Shown one piece after another: positions 6,349-13,059 of a stretch of 13,538 bases of DNA (the first letter of the stretch is position 1; each line of letters starts with the position of its first letter). A program made the translations under genes and the position numbers. This stretch comes from Prevotella sp. Lineage in GTDB: Bacteria > Bacteroidota > Bacteroidia > Bacteroidales > Bacteroidaceae. Location: assembly GCA_021204605.1 (NCBI GenBank), contig JAJPZD010000094.1:1-13538 (forward strand). The letters are read 5' to 3'. Below the pieces are notes generated by a model. That model searched no databases. It had not been told where the DNA came from and saw only the letters and a list, made by a program, of their open reading frames with translations.

Positions 6349-7977
6349 TTACATCATTCCGCCCATGCCAGGAGCACCCATTGGCACCGCCGGTTTCTCC
6401 TCCGGCTTGTCAACGATAAGGCATTCTGTGGTGAGGAACATGCCGGCTATCGAAGCCGCATTCTCAAGGGCTACACGTGCCACCTTTGCAGGATCTATCA
6501 CGCCTGCCTTGAACAAATCCTCGTATATGTCCGTACGGGCGTTGTAACCGAAATTACCACTTCCCTCCTTGACTTTCTGTACCACTACGGCTCCCTCACA
6601 GCCTGAGTTCTCCACAATCTGGCGCAGAGGCTCCTCAATGGCACGCTCTATGATATTGATACCTGTCTGCTCATCGGCATTGTCGCCCTTCAAATCTTTC
6701 AACGTGTCTAAGGCACGGATGTAGGTCGTACCGCCACCGGCTACCACGCCCTCCTCAATGGCGGCGCGTGTGGCACACAGGGCATCGTCAACCCTATCCT
6801 TCTTCTCTTTCATCTCTACCTCACTGTTGGCGCCGACATAGAGCACTGCAACACCGCCTGCCAACTTGGCAAGACGCTCCTGCAACTTCTCCTTGTCGTA
6901 ACTGCTCGTCGTATTGGCAATCTCGTTCTTTATCTGGGCCACGCGGTCGGCGATGAGCTGCTTGTCGCCGGCACCGCTTACTATTGTGGTGTTGTCCTTC
7001 GTAATCGTTACCTTGTCGCATGTGCCGAGCATCTCAAGAGTCGCCTGCTCAAGTTTCAATCCCTTCTCCTCACTGATTACAAGGCCGCCAGTGAGCACTG
7101 CTATGTCCTCAAGCATCGCCTTCCTCCTGTCTCCGAAGCCTGGTGCCTTGACAGCACATATCTTCAGGTTGCTGCGCAGACGGTTTACTACCAATGTGGT
7201 GAGTGCCTCCGAGTCGACGTCCTCGGCAATTACCAGCAATGGGCGGCCGCTCTCAACGGCTGACTGCAATATTGGCAGGAAGTCTTTCAGGTTGCTTATC
7301 TTCTTGTCGTATATCAATATGTATGGGCTCTCCATGCTGCATTCCATCTTGTCGGTGTCTGTAACAAAATAACTGCTGAGGTAGCCTCTGTCAAACTGCA
7401 TACCCTCTACTACACCGATATGGGTGTCACGGCTCTTGCTCTCCTCAATGGTGATCACACCGTCTTTTGTCACCTTGCGCATTGCATCGGCGAGAAGTTT
7501 CCCAATCTCCGGGTCGTTGTTGGCACTTACGGCCGCTACCTGCTCAATCTTGTCATAGTCGTCGTTTACCTTCTCTGAAGTATTCTTGATATATTCCACA
7601 ACAGCGGCTACTGCCTTGTCGATACCCCGCTTCAAATCCATCGGGTTAGCACCTGCCGTAACGTTCTTCAAACCCACGTTGATAATGCTCTGGGCTAAAA
7701 TAGTGGCCGTCGTCGTCCCGTCTCCCGCATCATCGCCCGTCTTGCTTGCCACACTCTTCACAAGCTGCGCTCCCGTGTTCTCAAAGTGGTCCTCAAGCTC
7801 TATCTCTTTGGCCACCGTGACACCGTCCTTGGTAATCTGGGGTGCTCCGAACTTCTTCTCTACAATCACGTTGCGGCCCTTGGGACCAAGTGTCACCTTT
7901 ACCGCATTTGCCAACTGGTCAACTCCCTTTTTCAGAAGGTCACGGGCCTCCATGTTGAATTTGATATCTTTTGCCAT
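6349..7977 (-). CDS. groEL: GroEL, 60 kDa chaperonin
   Basis: GroEL is the ATP-driven cytoplasmic chaperonin whose double heptameric ring folds proteins under the GroES lid. The product has 542 residues, the normal length. Visible motifs are VTLGPKGRNV (28-37), GDGTTTAT with the ATPase Asp (85-92), the chaperonin signature CATRAAIEEGVVAGGG near 400, and the Gly-Met tail ending GAPGMGGMM. I chose the ATG at 7975-7977 (MAKDIKF), the standard N-terminus. The frame is open a little further upstream, but only a TTG is available and the added residues are not chaperonin-like. AAAGGAAAAC lies upstream as a plausible ribosome site. It follows groES by 36 bp in one operon and ends 20 bp before a strong terminator. 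Confidence 0.98.
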   Translation of the reverse strand: MAKDIKFNMEARDLLKKGVDQLANAVKVTLGPKGRNVIVEKKFGAPQITKDGVTVAKEIELEDHFENTGAQLVKSVASKTGDDAGDGTTTATILAQSIINVGLKNVTAGANPMDLKRGIDKAVAAVVEYIKNTSEKVNDDYDKIEQVAAVSANNDPEIGKLLADAMRKVTKDGVITIEESKSRDTHIGVVEGMQFDRGYLSSYFVTDTDKMECSMESPYILIYDKKISNLKDFLPILQSAVESGRPLLVIAEDVDSEALTTLVVNRLRSNLKICAVKAPGFGDRRKAMLEDIAVLTGGLVISEEKGLKLEQATLEMLGTCDKVTITKDNTTIVSGAGDKQLIADRVAQIKNEIANTTSSYDKEKLQERLAKLAGGVAVLYVGANSEVEMKEKKDRVDDALCATRAAIEEGVVAGGGTTYIRALDTLKDLKGDNADEQTGINIIERAIEEPLRQIVENSGCEGAVVVQKVKEGSGNFGYNARTDIYEDLFKAGVIDPAKVARVALENAASIAGMFLTTECLIVDKPEEKPAVPMGAPGMGGMM

Positions 7978-8013
7978 TTTATGTTTTCCTTTCTTTTGTT
8001 TGACTTTCAACAA

Positions 8014-8283
8014 TTATTTAATGATAGCGAGCACATCACTTTGGCGCATCATAAGGTATTTCACTCCCTCATACTCCAATTCTGTCCCTGCATATTTGCC
8101 GTAGAGTACCTCGTCACCTGCCTTGAGGATCATCTCCTCATCCTTCGTGCCCTTCCCCACGGCAACGATTGTGCCGTGCAGTGGTTTCTCTTTTGCCGTA
8201 TCGGGTATTATGATACCGCCGATTTTCTCTTCTGCCGCTGCCGGTTTCACCAACACGCGGTCTGCCAATGGTTGAATGTTCAT
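8014..8283 (-). CDS. groES: GroES, 10 kDa co-chaperonin
   Basis: GroES is the heptameric lid of GroEL. The 89-residue product starts MNIQPLADRVLVKP, carries the mobile loop AEEKIGGIIIPDTAKEKP (about 17-34) that contacts the GroEL apical domain, and has the GTIVAVGKG and GDEVLYGKYAGTE strands. Length and all core segments are normal. It is the first gene of groES-groEL. The leader before the ATG at 8283 is A-rich (AACTAAAAACATAAAAAT) without a Shine-Dalgarno sequence, as is usual in Bacteroidetes. The only convincing promoter-like element upstream is of sigma-54 type, 69 bp before the start codon. Confidence 0.97.
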   Translation of the reverse strand: MNIQPLADRVLVKPAAAEEKIGGIIIPDTAKEKPLHGTIVAVGKGTKDEEMILKAGDEVLYGKYAGTELEYEGVKYLMMRQSDVLAIIK

Positions 8284-8351
8284 ATTTTTATGTTTTTAGT
8301 TTGTTATATTATATGTATTTTGAATATGCTATAGTTATTCACATATCGCAT

Positions 8352-8368
8352 AGCGAAAACCGTGCCAA
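8352..8368 (-). promoter_or_regulatory. Sigma-54-like -24/-12 promoter of groES-groEL
   Basis: The minus strand reads TTGGCACGGTTTTCGCT from 8368 to 8352. Against the sigma-54 consensus YTGGCACGNNNNTTGCW it differs at one specified base (TCGC for TTGC). The invariant GG (8366-8365) and GC (8354-8353) have the required 10-nt spacing. The start site would fall near 8341, giving a groES leader of about 58 nt. No TTTG/TAnnTTTG pair with good spacing was found between here and groES. Function is inferred. Confidence 0.5.
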
Positions 8369-8381
8369 AAAACCCTTCCAC

Positions 8382-8416
8382 GAATTTTTGTCATATAATA
8401 AACTGAAATTTTGTCA
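8382..8416 (-). repeat. Two 12-bp direct repeats upstream of the groESL promoter
   Basis: On the minus strand TGACAAAATTTC (8416-8405) and TGACAAAAATTC (8393-8382) match at 11 of 12 positions. Their centres are 23 bp apart, about two helical turns, and the nearer copy lies 13 bp upstream of the sigma-54-like element. The arrangement suggests tandem activator or repressor sites; no binding protein can be named. Confidence 0.4.
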
Positions 8417-8455
8417 CCTGCTAAAATTATTGCAGAGCACTTTTTCAACATTATC

Positions 8456-8572
8456 CTTAATCCAAAATTAAGCAAAAAAGAATTCTTCATTCTTCATTTT
8501 TCATTTGAATACATTCGGCTTCAGCCGCATCCACTCTTAATTCTTAACTCTTCACTCTTAACGTTCTTCCCT
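8456..8572. repeat. Intergenic low-complexity repeat with small hairpins
   Basis: This stretch lies between the 3' end of the LysM gene and the groESL upstream region. It holds CTTAAT-ccaaa-ATTAAG (8456-8472), a run of ATTCTTCA/TTTTTCA units (about 8482-8506), the hairpin CGGC-TTCA-GCCG (8516-8527), and a second run built on CTTAATTCTTAACTCTTCA (about 8535-8562). From memory, similar purine/pyrimidine-biased repeats flank small GC hairpins in many Bacteroidales intergenic regions. No ORF is seen. It may contain the transcript end of the LysM gene, but I cannot point to a clear intrinsic terminator. Confidence 0.4.
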
Positions 8573-9478
8573 CTATCTAACCCGAAGTTTGTCCCCGACC
8601 TTGATGGTATAATACGGACTCAGGTGGTTCATTTTATAAAGACTCTCTAATCTAATTCCATAATATTGTGCTATTGAATACATGCTCTCGCCATCGTTAA
8701 CTATGTGAGGGCGCTTCTTGTAGGTCTTTGCCGCCTTTTTCTGCTTTTGTTTAAGATATATGCGTTCTCCTTCAATCAACACGTCTTTCTTGTCTCTTTC
8801 ATTATATTTGGCAAGTTTGCGGTATGAGATATGCGTCTCCTTTGCCAATGACCGGAACGTATCGCCCGACCTTACTATCAGGTAATAGTTGTTGTTGTTG
8901 GAGTAGATTTCATGCGAGAATGCACCGGGAATACCTGTGTGGTCAACTATGAACTTGTCGTATTTAGAGGCTGAATCGTATTGGTATAGCTTGTACAGCT
9001 CGATTAACTCTATGAGATTCTTGGCGTATGTAGGACTGGTGGCATAGCCACACGACTTCAACCCATTAGCCCAACCCTTGTAGTTTGTCCGCCTCAACGT
9101 GAACAGCTTGCTGTAACGGGGACGTAGCAAAAACTTGCTGTGGTCCTCATAGCTCTCTAATACATTTTTGTATTTTCTGAAGCACTCCCCTCTCTCGTCA
9201 TCATCATAGTGTATCGTCTTCCCCGTCCAGTCATGGCATTTTATTCCGAAATGGTTGTTGCCCTTGATTGCCAACTCGCTCATTCCTGCACCACTTTCAA
9301 GCAGACCCTGTGCCAACGTGATGCTCGCCGGGATGTTGTATTTCAACATTTGCGATATTGCCAAGTCTTTGTATTGGTCAATATATGCCTGATAGCGTGA
9401 GTTCCACTTCAACTGGGCATTCGTGGAAACACACGACAATAGTGAGATGCAGATAATTAACAGTCTGACTTGTCCCAT
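8573..9478 (-). CDS. Secreted glucosaminidase (GH73-like) with two LysM domains
   Basis: This is probably a peptidoglycan hydrolase acting in the periplasm or at the cell envelope. The 301-residue product starts at the ATG at 9476-9478 (MGQVRLL). The frame extends to a TTG at 9526, but only the ATG places the hydrophobic signal peptide at the N-terminus (about 4-18). Cleavage after TNA (19-21) is plausible; LLSC is a weak alternative lipobox. The mannosyl-glycoprotein endo-beta-N-acetylglucosaminidase-like domain spans about 36-167, with AQGLLESGAG (56-65, the Glu being the likely catalytic acid), NNHFGIKC (74-81) and YATSPTYAKNLIELI (145-159). LysM domains follow at about 197-242 and 257-301, joined by a Lys-rich linker; LysM binds GlcNAc-containing glycans. 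It is divergent from ppdK and stands alone. Its exact cleavage specificity is not visible from sequence. Confidence 0.9.
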   Translation of the reverse strand: MGQVRLLIICISLLSCVSTNAQLKWNSRYQAYIDQYKDLAISQMLKYNIPASITLAQGLLESGAGMSELAIKGNNHFGIKCHDWTGKTIHYDDDERGECFRKYKNVLESYEDHSKFLLRPRYSKLFTLRRTNYKGWANGLKSCGYATSPTYAKNLIELIELYKLYQYDSASKYDKFIVDHTGIPGAFSHEIYSNNNNYYLIVRSGDTFRSLAKETHISYRKLAKYNERDKKDVLIEGERIYLKQKQKKAAKTYKKRPHIVNDGESMYSIAQYYGIRLESLYKMNHLSPYYTIKVGDKLRVR

Positions 9479-9490
9479 CTTTTTGATATT

Positions 9491-9510
9491 GTTCGCATAA
9501 ATGAGCGAAC
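9491..9510 (-). promoter_or_regulatory. Inverted repeat in the LysM gene leader
   Basis: GTTCGC (9491-9496) and GCGAAC (9505-9510) are perfect inverted copies around an 8-nt centre. They lie between the predicted transcription start (near 9545) and the chosen ATG at 9478, so the leader mRNA can form a 6-bp hairpin 12 nt before the start codon. The element could be an RNA hairpin affecting translation or a DNA operator. Confidence 0.35.
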
Positions 9511-9551
9511 GAGAATTTACTCGCAATTTTTCCGAAGTTGCTTAACTTTTG

Positions 9552-9582
9552 CAAAGATAATGTAAATAGGTTGGCCAACAAA
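9552..9582 (-). promoter_or_regulatory. Promoter of the LysM glucosaminidase gene
   Basis: On the minus strand TTTG (9582-9579) is followed after 19 nt by TATCTTTG (9559-9552), a full match to the Bacteroidetes consensus. Transcription would start near 9545, giving a leader of about 67 nt before the ATG at 9478. The 10-bp perfect palindrome GTTGGCCAAC (9570-9579) lies in the spacer and touches the -33 element, where a bound protein would block RNA polymerase. Confidence 0.7.
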
Positions 9583-9649
9583 ATAAAATATTATTTTTTC
9601 CACCATGTATGATATGCAATCTCCATTATGCAAAAAACAACTTCAAATG

Positions 9650-9681
9650 TTTGTAATAATAGTTTAATTTAGCTACTTTTG
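9650..9681 (+). promoter_or_regulatory. Promoter of ppdK
   Basis: TTTG (9650-9653) is followed after 20 nt by TACTTTTG (9674-9681), matching TTTG-N17-23-TAnnTTTG. The start site would be near 9687-9690, giving a ppdK leader of about 40-45 nt. The -33 elements of this promoter and the divergent LysM promoter are about 70 bp apart, so shared control is possible but not shown. Confidence 0.7.
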
Positions 9682-9697
9682 CAAAAAATAAAAAATC

Positions 9698-9724
9698 ATG
9701 TTTATATATACACGGAAAACATAA
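9698..9724 (+). other. Eight-codon leader ORF before ppdK
   Basis: An ATG at 9698 opens MFIYTRKT and stops at TAA 9722-9724, six bases before the ppdK ATG and in the same frame. The stop rules out an upstream extension of ppdK. Translation of the small ORF is unproven; no Shine-Dalgarno sequence is seen, but that is usual here. It may be chance. Confidence 0.2.
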
Positions 9725-9730
9725 CTGATT

Positions 9731-12454
9731 ATGACAGAAAAAAGAGTTTACACGTTCGGTAATGGGAAGGCCGAAGGAAGGGCGGATATGAGAAATCTGC
9801 TCGGTGGTAAGGGTGCCAATCTGGCTGAGATGAATCTTATCGGAGTGCCTGTGCCTCCTGGTTTCACCATTACTACAGAAGTATGTAATGAGTATTTTGA
9901 GAAGGGTAAGAATGCTGTCGTCGCCTTGTTGAAGGACGATGTGATAAAGTCGGTTCATCATATTGAGCAGCTTATGAACAGCAAGTTTGGTGACGTGGAG
10001 AATCCTCTGCTTGTCAGTGTTCGTTCTGGTGCCCGCGCCTCTATGCCGGGAATGATGGATACCATTTTGAACCTTGGCCTCAACGATGATGTTGTCGTCG
10101 GCCTTGCCAAGAAGACGGGCAACGAGAGATTTGCTTTCGACAGCTACCGTCGTTTCGTGCAGATGTACGGTGATGTGGTCTTAGGTATGAAACCAATCAA
10201 CAAGGAGGACATAGACCCCTTTGAGGCAATCATACAGAAAGTGAAATCGGTAAGGAAAATCACCCTCGACAACGAGATGAACGTTGACGAGCTCAAACAG
10301 TTGGTGGTTCTGTTCAAGGAGGCTATAAAAGCTCAGACAGGAAAGGACTTCCCCACAGATCCTATGGAGCAGCTCTGGGGTGCTATCTGTGCTGTGTTTG
10401 ACAGTTGGATGAACGAGCGCGCTATCCTCTATCGCAAGATGGAAGGCATACCGGCAGAATGGGGAACGGCGGTATCGGTAATGGCAATGGTGTTCGGAAA
10501 TATGGGCAACACTTCGGCCACGGGCGTTTGTTTCAGCCGTGATGCCGCTACCGGTGAAAATTGTTTCAATGGTGAGTACCTTGTAAACGCTCAGGGAGAG
10601 GATGTCGTGGCCGGTATCCGTACACCGCAGCAGATCACTAAGGAGGGCTCTCTCCGCTGGGCTCAGCAGCAGGGAATTTCCGAAGCGGAACGTTCCTCAA
10701 AATACCCTTCTATGGAGGAGGCTTTGCCTGAAATCTATGCTGAGTTGGATGCTCTTCAAAAGAAACTGGAACACCACTATCATGATATGCAGGACATGGA
10801 GTTCACAGTTCAGGAGGGCAAACTCTGGTTCTTGCAGACCCGTAACGGGAAACGCACTGGTACGGCAATGGTAAAGATTGCCATGGATCTTTTGAAAGAG
10901 GGCGAGATCGACGAGAAGACAGCCCTTGAGCGTTGTGAGCCTAACAAGCTCGATGAGCTCCTTCATCCCATTTTCGATAAGGACGCTCTCAAGAAGGCTA
11001 AGGTGCTTACACGTGGACTGCCTGCTTCTCCTGGTGCTGCCTGCGGTCAGATAGTATTCTTTGCCGATGATGCCGCTAAATGGCGTGCCGATGGGCACCG
11101 TGTCGTTATGGTCCGTATCGAGACAAGCCCGGAGGACCTTGCCGGCATGGCAGCTGCCGAGGGTATCGTTACCGCAAGGGGTGGTATGACTTCTCATGCT
11201 GCTGTCGTTGCGCGTGGTATGGGCAAGTGCTGCGTTTCCGGTGCTGGTGCTCTTAGCGTAAATTATAAGGCTCGCACGGTGGAGATAGAGGGCTTCGTAT
11301 TGAAAGAGGGCGACTATATCTCTATCAACGGCTCTACGGGTGAGGTTTATTTGGGTGAGGTGCAGACAAAGCCCGCCGAGGTGACAGGCGATTTTGCCGC
11401 TCTGATGAACCTTTGTGACAAATATACGAGACTCGTCGTCCGTACCAATGCTGACACGCCTCATGATGCCGAGGTGGCGCGTAGTTTCGGTGCCGTTGGT
11501 ATCGGCCTCTGCCGTACGGAACACATGTTCTTCGAGAACGAGAAGATAAAGGCTATGCGTGAGATGATTCTTTCTGACACCGTTGATGGGCGTGAGAAGG
11601 CTCTTGCTAAACTGTTGCCCTACCAGAAGCAGGACTTCTATGGAATCCTTAAGGCTATGGACGGTTATCCAGTGAACATCCGCTTGCTCGACCCGCCATT
11701 GCATGAGTTCGTGCCTCACGATCTCGAAGGCCAGAAGATTATGGCTGAGGAGATGGGTATCACGGTTAAGGAAATACAGCAGCGTGTCAACAACCTTAGT
11801 GAGCACAACCCGATGCTGGGGCACCGTGGCTGTCGTCTCGGAAATACTTATCCGGAGATTACCGCTATGCAGACACGTTCCATTCTCGGCGCTGCCATTC
11901 AGTTGAAGAAAGAGGGGTATGATCCTCGCCCTGAAATCATGGTTCCTCTCATCGGTATTGTATATGAGTTCGAGGCGCAGGAAAAGGTGATACGTCAGAC
12001 CGCTAAGGAGCTCTTCGAGGAAGAGGGCGTTGAGATTGAGTTCAAGGTGGGTACGATGATCGAGATTCCGCGTGCAGCACTCACTGCCGACAGGATCGCC
12101 CAGAGTGCTGAGTATTTCAGCTTTGGTACCAACGACCTCACGCAGATGACCTACGGGTACAGCCGTGATGACATCGCCAGCTTCTTGCCCGTTTACCTCG
12201 AAAAGAAAATCCTCAAGGTTGACCCATTCCAAGTGCTTGACAGAAAGGGTGTCGGTCAGCTCGTGAAGATTGCCGTTGAGAAGGGACGTGCCACCAGGCC
12301 AGACCTGCCTTGCGGTATCTGCGGTGAGCATGGCGGTGAGCCTTCTTCCGTGAAGTTCTGCCACTCCGTAGGCCTCAACTATGTAAGCTGTTCCCCATTC
12401 CGTGTGCCTATCGCAAGATTGGCAGCGGCTCAGGCTGCAGTGGAAGATATGTAA
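9731..12454 (+). CDS. ppdK: Pyruvate, phosphate dikinase
   Basis: PPDK reversibly converts pyruvate, ATP and phosphate to phosphoenolpyruvate, AMP and pyrophosphate in the cytoplasm. In anaerobic Bacteroidales it can serve PPi-linked glycolysis or PEP formation. The 907-residue product has all domains in order. The ATP-grasp region contains LLGGKGANLAEM (23-34) and VSVRSGARASMPGMMDT (95-111). The swivelling phosphohistidine domain contains GGMTSHAAVVARGMGK (484-499), with catalytic His489 and Thr487 two residues before it, the position used for regulatory phosphorylation in plant PPDK. The C-terminal PEP/pyruvate barrel contains GLCRTEHMF (592-600), FGTNDLTQM (798-806) and CGICGEHGGEPSS (861-873), in which Cys864 is the expected acid. 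Length is typical, and no PPDK regulatory-protein gene is nearby. An in-frame stop at 9722-9724 supports the ATG at 9731. It is monocistronic, ending at a strong terminator. Confidence 0.98.
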   Translation: MTEKRVYTFGNGKAEGRADMRNLLGGKGANLAEMNLIGVPVPPGFTITTEVCNEYFEKGKNAVVALLKDDVIKSVHHIEQLMNSKFGDVENPLLVSVRSGARASMPGMMDTILNLGLNDDVVVGLAKKTGNERFAFDSYRRFVQMYGDVVLGMKPINKEDIDPFEAIIQKVKSVRKITLDNEMNVDELKQLVVLFKEAIKAQTGKDFPTDPMEQLWGAICAVFDSWMNERAILYRKMEGIPAEWGTAVSVMAMVFGNMGNTSATGVCFSRDAATGENCFNGEYLVNAQGEDVVAGIRTPQQITKEGSLRWAQQQGISEAERSSKYPSMEEALPEIYAELDALQKKLEHHYHDMQDMEFTVQEGKLWFLQTRNGKRTGTAMVKIAMDLLKEGEIDEKTALERCEPNKLDELLHPIFDKDALKKAKVLTRGLPASPGAACGQIVFFADDAAKWRADGHRVVMVRIETSPEDLAGMAAAEGIVTARGGMTSHAAVVARGMGKCCVSGAGALSVNYKARTVEIEGFVLKEGDYISINGSTGEVYLGEVQTKPAEVTGDFAALMNLCDKYTRLVVRTNADTPHDAEVARSFGAVGIGLCRTEHMFFENEKIKAMREMILSDTVDGREKALAKLLPYQKQDFYGILKAMDGYPVNIRLLDPPLHEFVPHDLEGQKIMAEEMGITVKEIQQRVNNLSEHNPMLGHRGCRLGNTYPEITAMQTRSILGAAIQLKKEGYDPRPEIMVPLIGIVYEFEAQEKVIRQTAKELFEEEGVEIEFKVGTMIEIPRAALTADRIAQSAEYFSFGTNDLTQMTYGYSRDDIASFLPVYLEKKILKVDPFQVLDRKGVGQLVKIAVEKGRATRPDLPCGICGEHGGEPSSVKFCHSVGLNYVSCSPFRVPIARLAAAQAAVEDM

Positions 12455-12479
12455 GATCGTTATATTTTTACAAATAATG

Positions 12480-12517
12480 ATCAGGCGGCAAGCTCAAACT
12501 TACCGCCTGATTTTTTT
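12480..12517 (+). terminator. Rho-independent terminator of ppdK
   Basis: ATCAGGCGG (12480-12488) pairs perfectly with CCGCCTGAT (12503-12511). After one mismatch, three further inner pairs (AAG with CTT) leave a six-base loop. Seven T follow at 12511-12517. It begins 25 bp after the ppdK stop codon. Confidence 0.92.
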
Positions 12518-12589
12518 ACACTATCTAATTGGAGAATTATCTATACAAGTATCTGAAGTTTGGATCTTTGATTTAATTTGGCAGAAGCA

Positions 12590-12720
12590 TGCGATTTTTA
12601 TCATCATTCATCCACGTGTAGGCACAACTATAGCAAAGTGTAGGGTCCCAGTTTACTGAGGACAACGCCACGAAGGGGCGTATGTTTGCATAGAATTTTG
12701 CTTGATATAAGGGTCTAATG
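12590..12720. repeat. Possible dispersed intergenic repeat with small hairpin
   Basis: This segment is noncoding. It holds ACGCC (12665-12669) and GGCGT (12677-12681) around a CGAAGG-containing loop, then TATGTTTGCATAG. From memory it resembles CGAAGGGG-type hairpin repeats scattered through Bacteroidales intergenic DNA, which often yield spurious small ORF calls. TATGTTTG (12681-12688) recurs inverted as CAAACATA (12748-12755). The family assignment is recall, not a search. Confidence 0.3.
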
Positions 12721-12794
12721 TATCAACAATCATCTTTGAAACTTATTCAAACATATCTATAATACTGTTCCTGATTTTGATTTTTTGGTAATGT

Positions 12795-12880
12795 ATTGGT
12801 GAAAACAGGACAGGATAGATAAAATATTTTACTTAAGTTTCGCAAGTTGTCAGCAAGTATGTTTTCATGTTTTCGCCAAT
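12795..12880. repeat. 13-bp inverted repeat pair, 60-bp spacer
   Basis: ATTGGTGAAAACA (12795-12807) and TGTTTTCGCCAAT (12868-12880) are inverted copies matching at 12 of 13 positions. The spacer is AT-rich and has no convincing ORF. The pair could be the ends of a short mobile-element remnant or a paired binding site. Confidence 0.4.
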
Positions 12881-12907
12881 GTGTCTGCCAATAATTCATG
12901 CAAAAAG

Positions 12908-13047
12908 CAAAGCCCCCTCTAAATCTTCCCCTAGGGGAGACTTTGGAGTCACTTCTATAGCTAAAAATTTTGCTTGGGGCTGTATTGCTTGTTTATCGTC
13001 TTTTATGTAACTAAACTCCCTCCTAAGGAGGGCCGGGGTGGGGCTTG
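12908..13047. repeat. REP/MITE-like element with two inverted hairpin modules
   Basis: Both ends carry the same layout in opposite orientation. The left end reads CAAAGCCCC, a short spacer, then the hairpin TCCCC-TA-GGGGA (12927-12938). The right end, read on the minus strand, is CAAGCCCC (13047-13040), a short spacer, then CCCTCC-TTA-GGAGGG (13032-13018). About 80 bp lie between the hairpins. The termini are imperfect inverted repeats of about 30-40 bp, and no transposase is encoded. The right-hand hairpin lies 27 bp past the stop of the minus-strand gene and could help end its transcript. From memory, CCTCC..GGAGGGxCCGGGG-type sequences are common between Bacteroidales genes. Confidence 0.5.
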
Positions 13048-13059
13048 TTGGTGTGGTTC

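Noticed and set aside
7978..8013. Longer groEL starting at a TTG at 8013
   Set aside because: It would fill the groES-groEL spacer with residues not found in chaperonins; the ATG at 7977 gives the canonical MAKDIKF start.
7586..8334. Overlapping plus-strand frames of 172 and 182 codons opposite groEL/groES
   Set aside because: They are antisense to strongly conserved chaperonin coding sequence and show no family features.
8284..8450. CIRCE (HrcA) operator upstream of groES
   Set aside because: No TTAGCACTC/GAGTGCTAA inverted repeat is present.
8463..8470. TAATTTTG on the minus strand as a -7 box for groES
   Set aside because: It has no TTTG at 17-23 nt upstream and lies about 180 bp from groES inside a repeat block.
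9479..9526. Longer LysM protein starting at a TTG at 9526
   Set aside because: It would place 16 polar residues before the signal peptide; the ATG at 9478 gives a normal one.
10697..12364. A 555-codon open frame on the minus strand opposite ppdK
   Set aside because: It lies wholly inside ppdK, has no recognisable domain and no promoter or ribosome site that I could see. The ppdK frame carries every catalytic motif, so the antisense frame is a codon-bias shadow.
12402..12659. Plus-strand 85-codon frame running from the end of ppdK into the gap
   Set aside because: It starts inside ppdK, crosses the ppdK terminator, and has a biased, domain-free translation. I treat its 3' part as noncoding repeat-like DNA.
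12681..12688. TATGTTTG on the plus strand as a promoter -7 box
   Set aside because: No TTTG at the right distance and no gene follows on this strand; it is part of a repeat-like segment.
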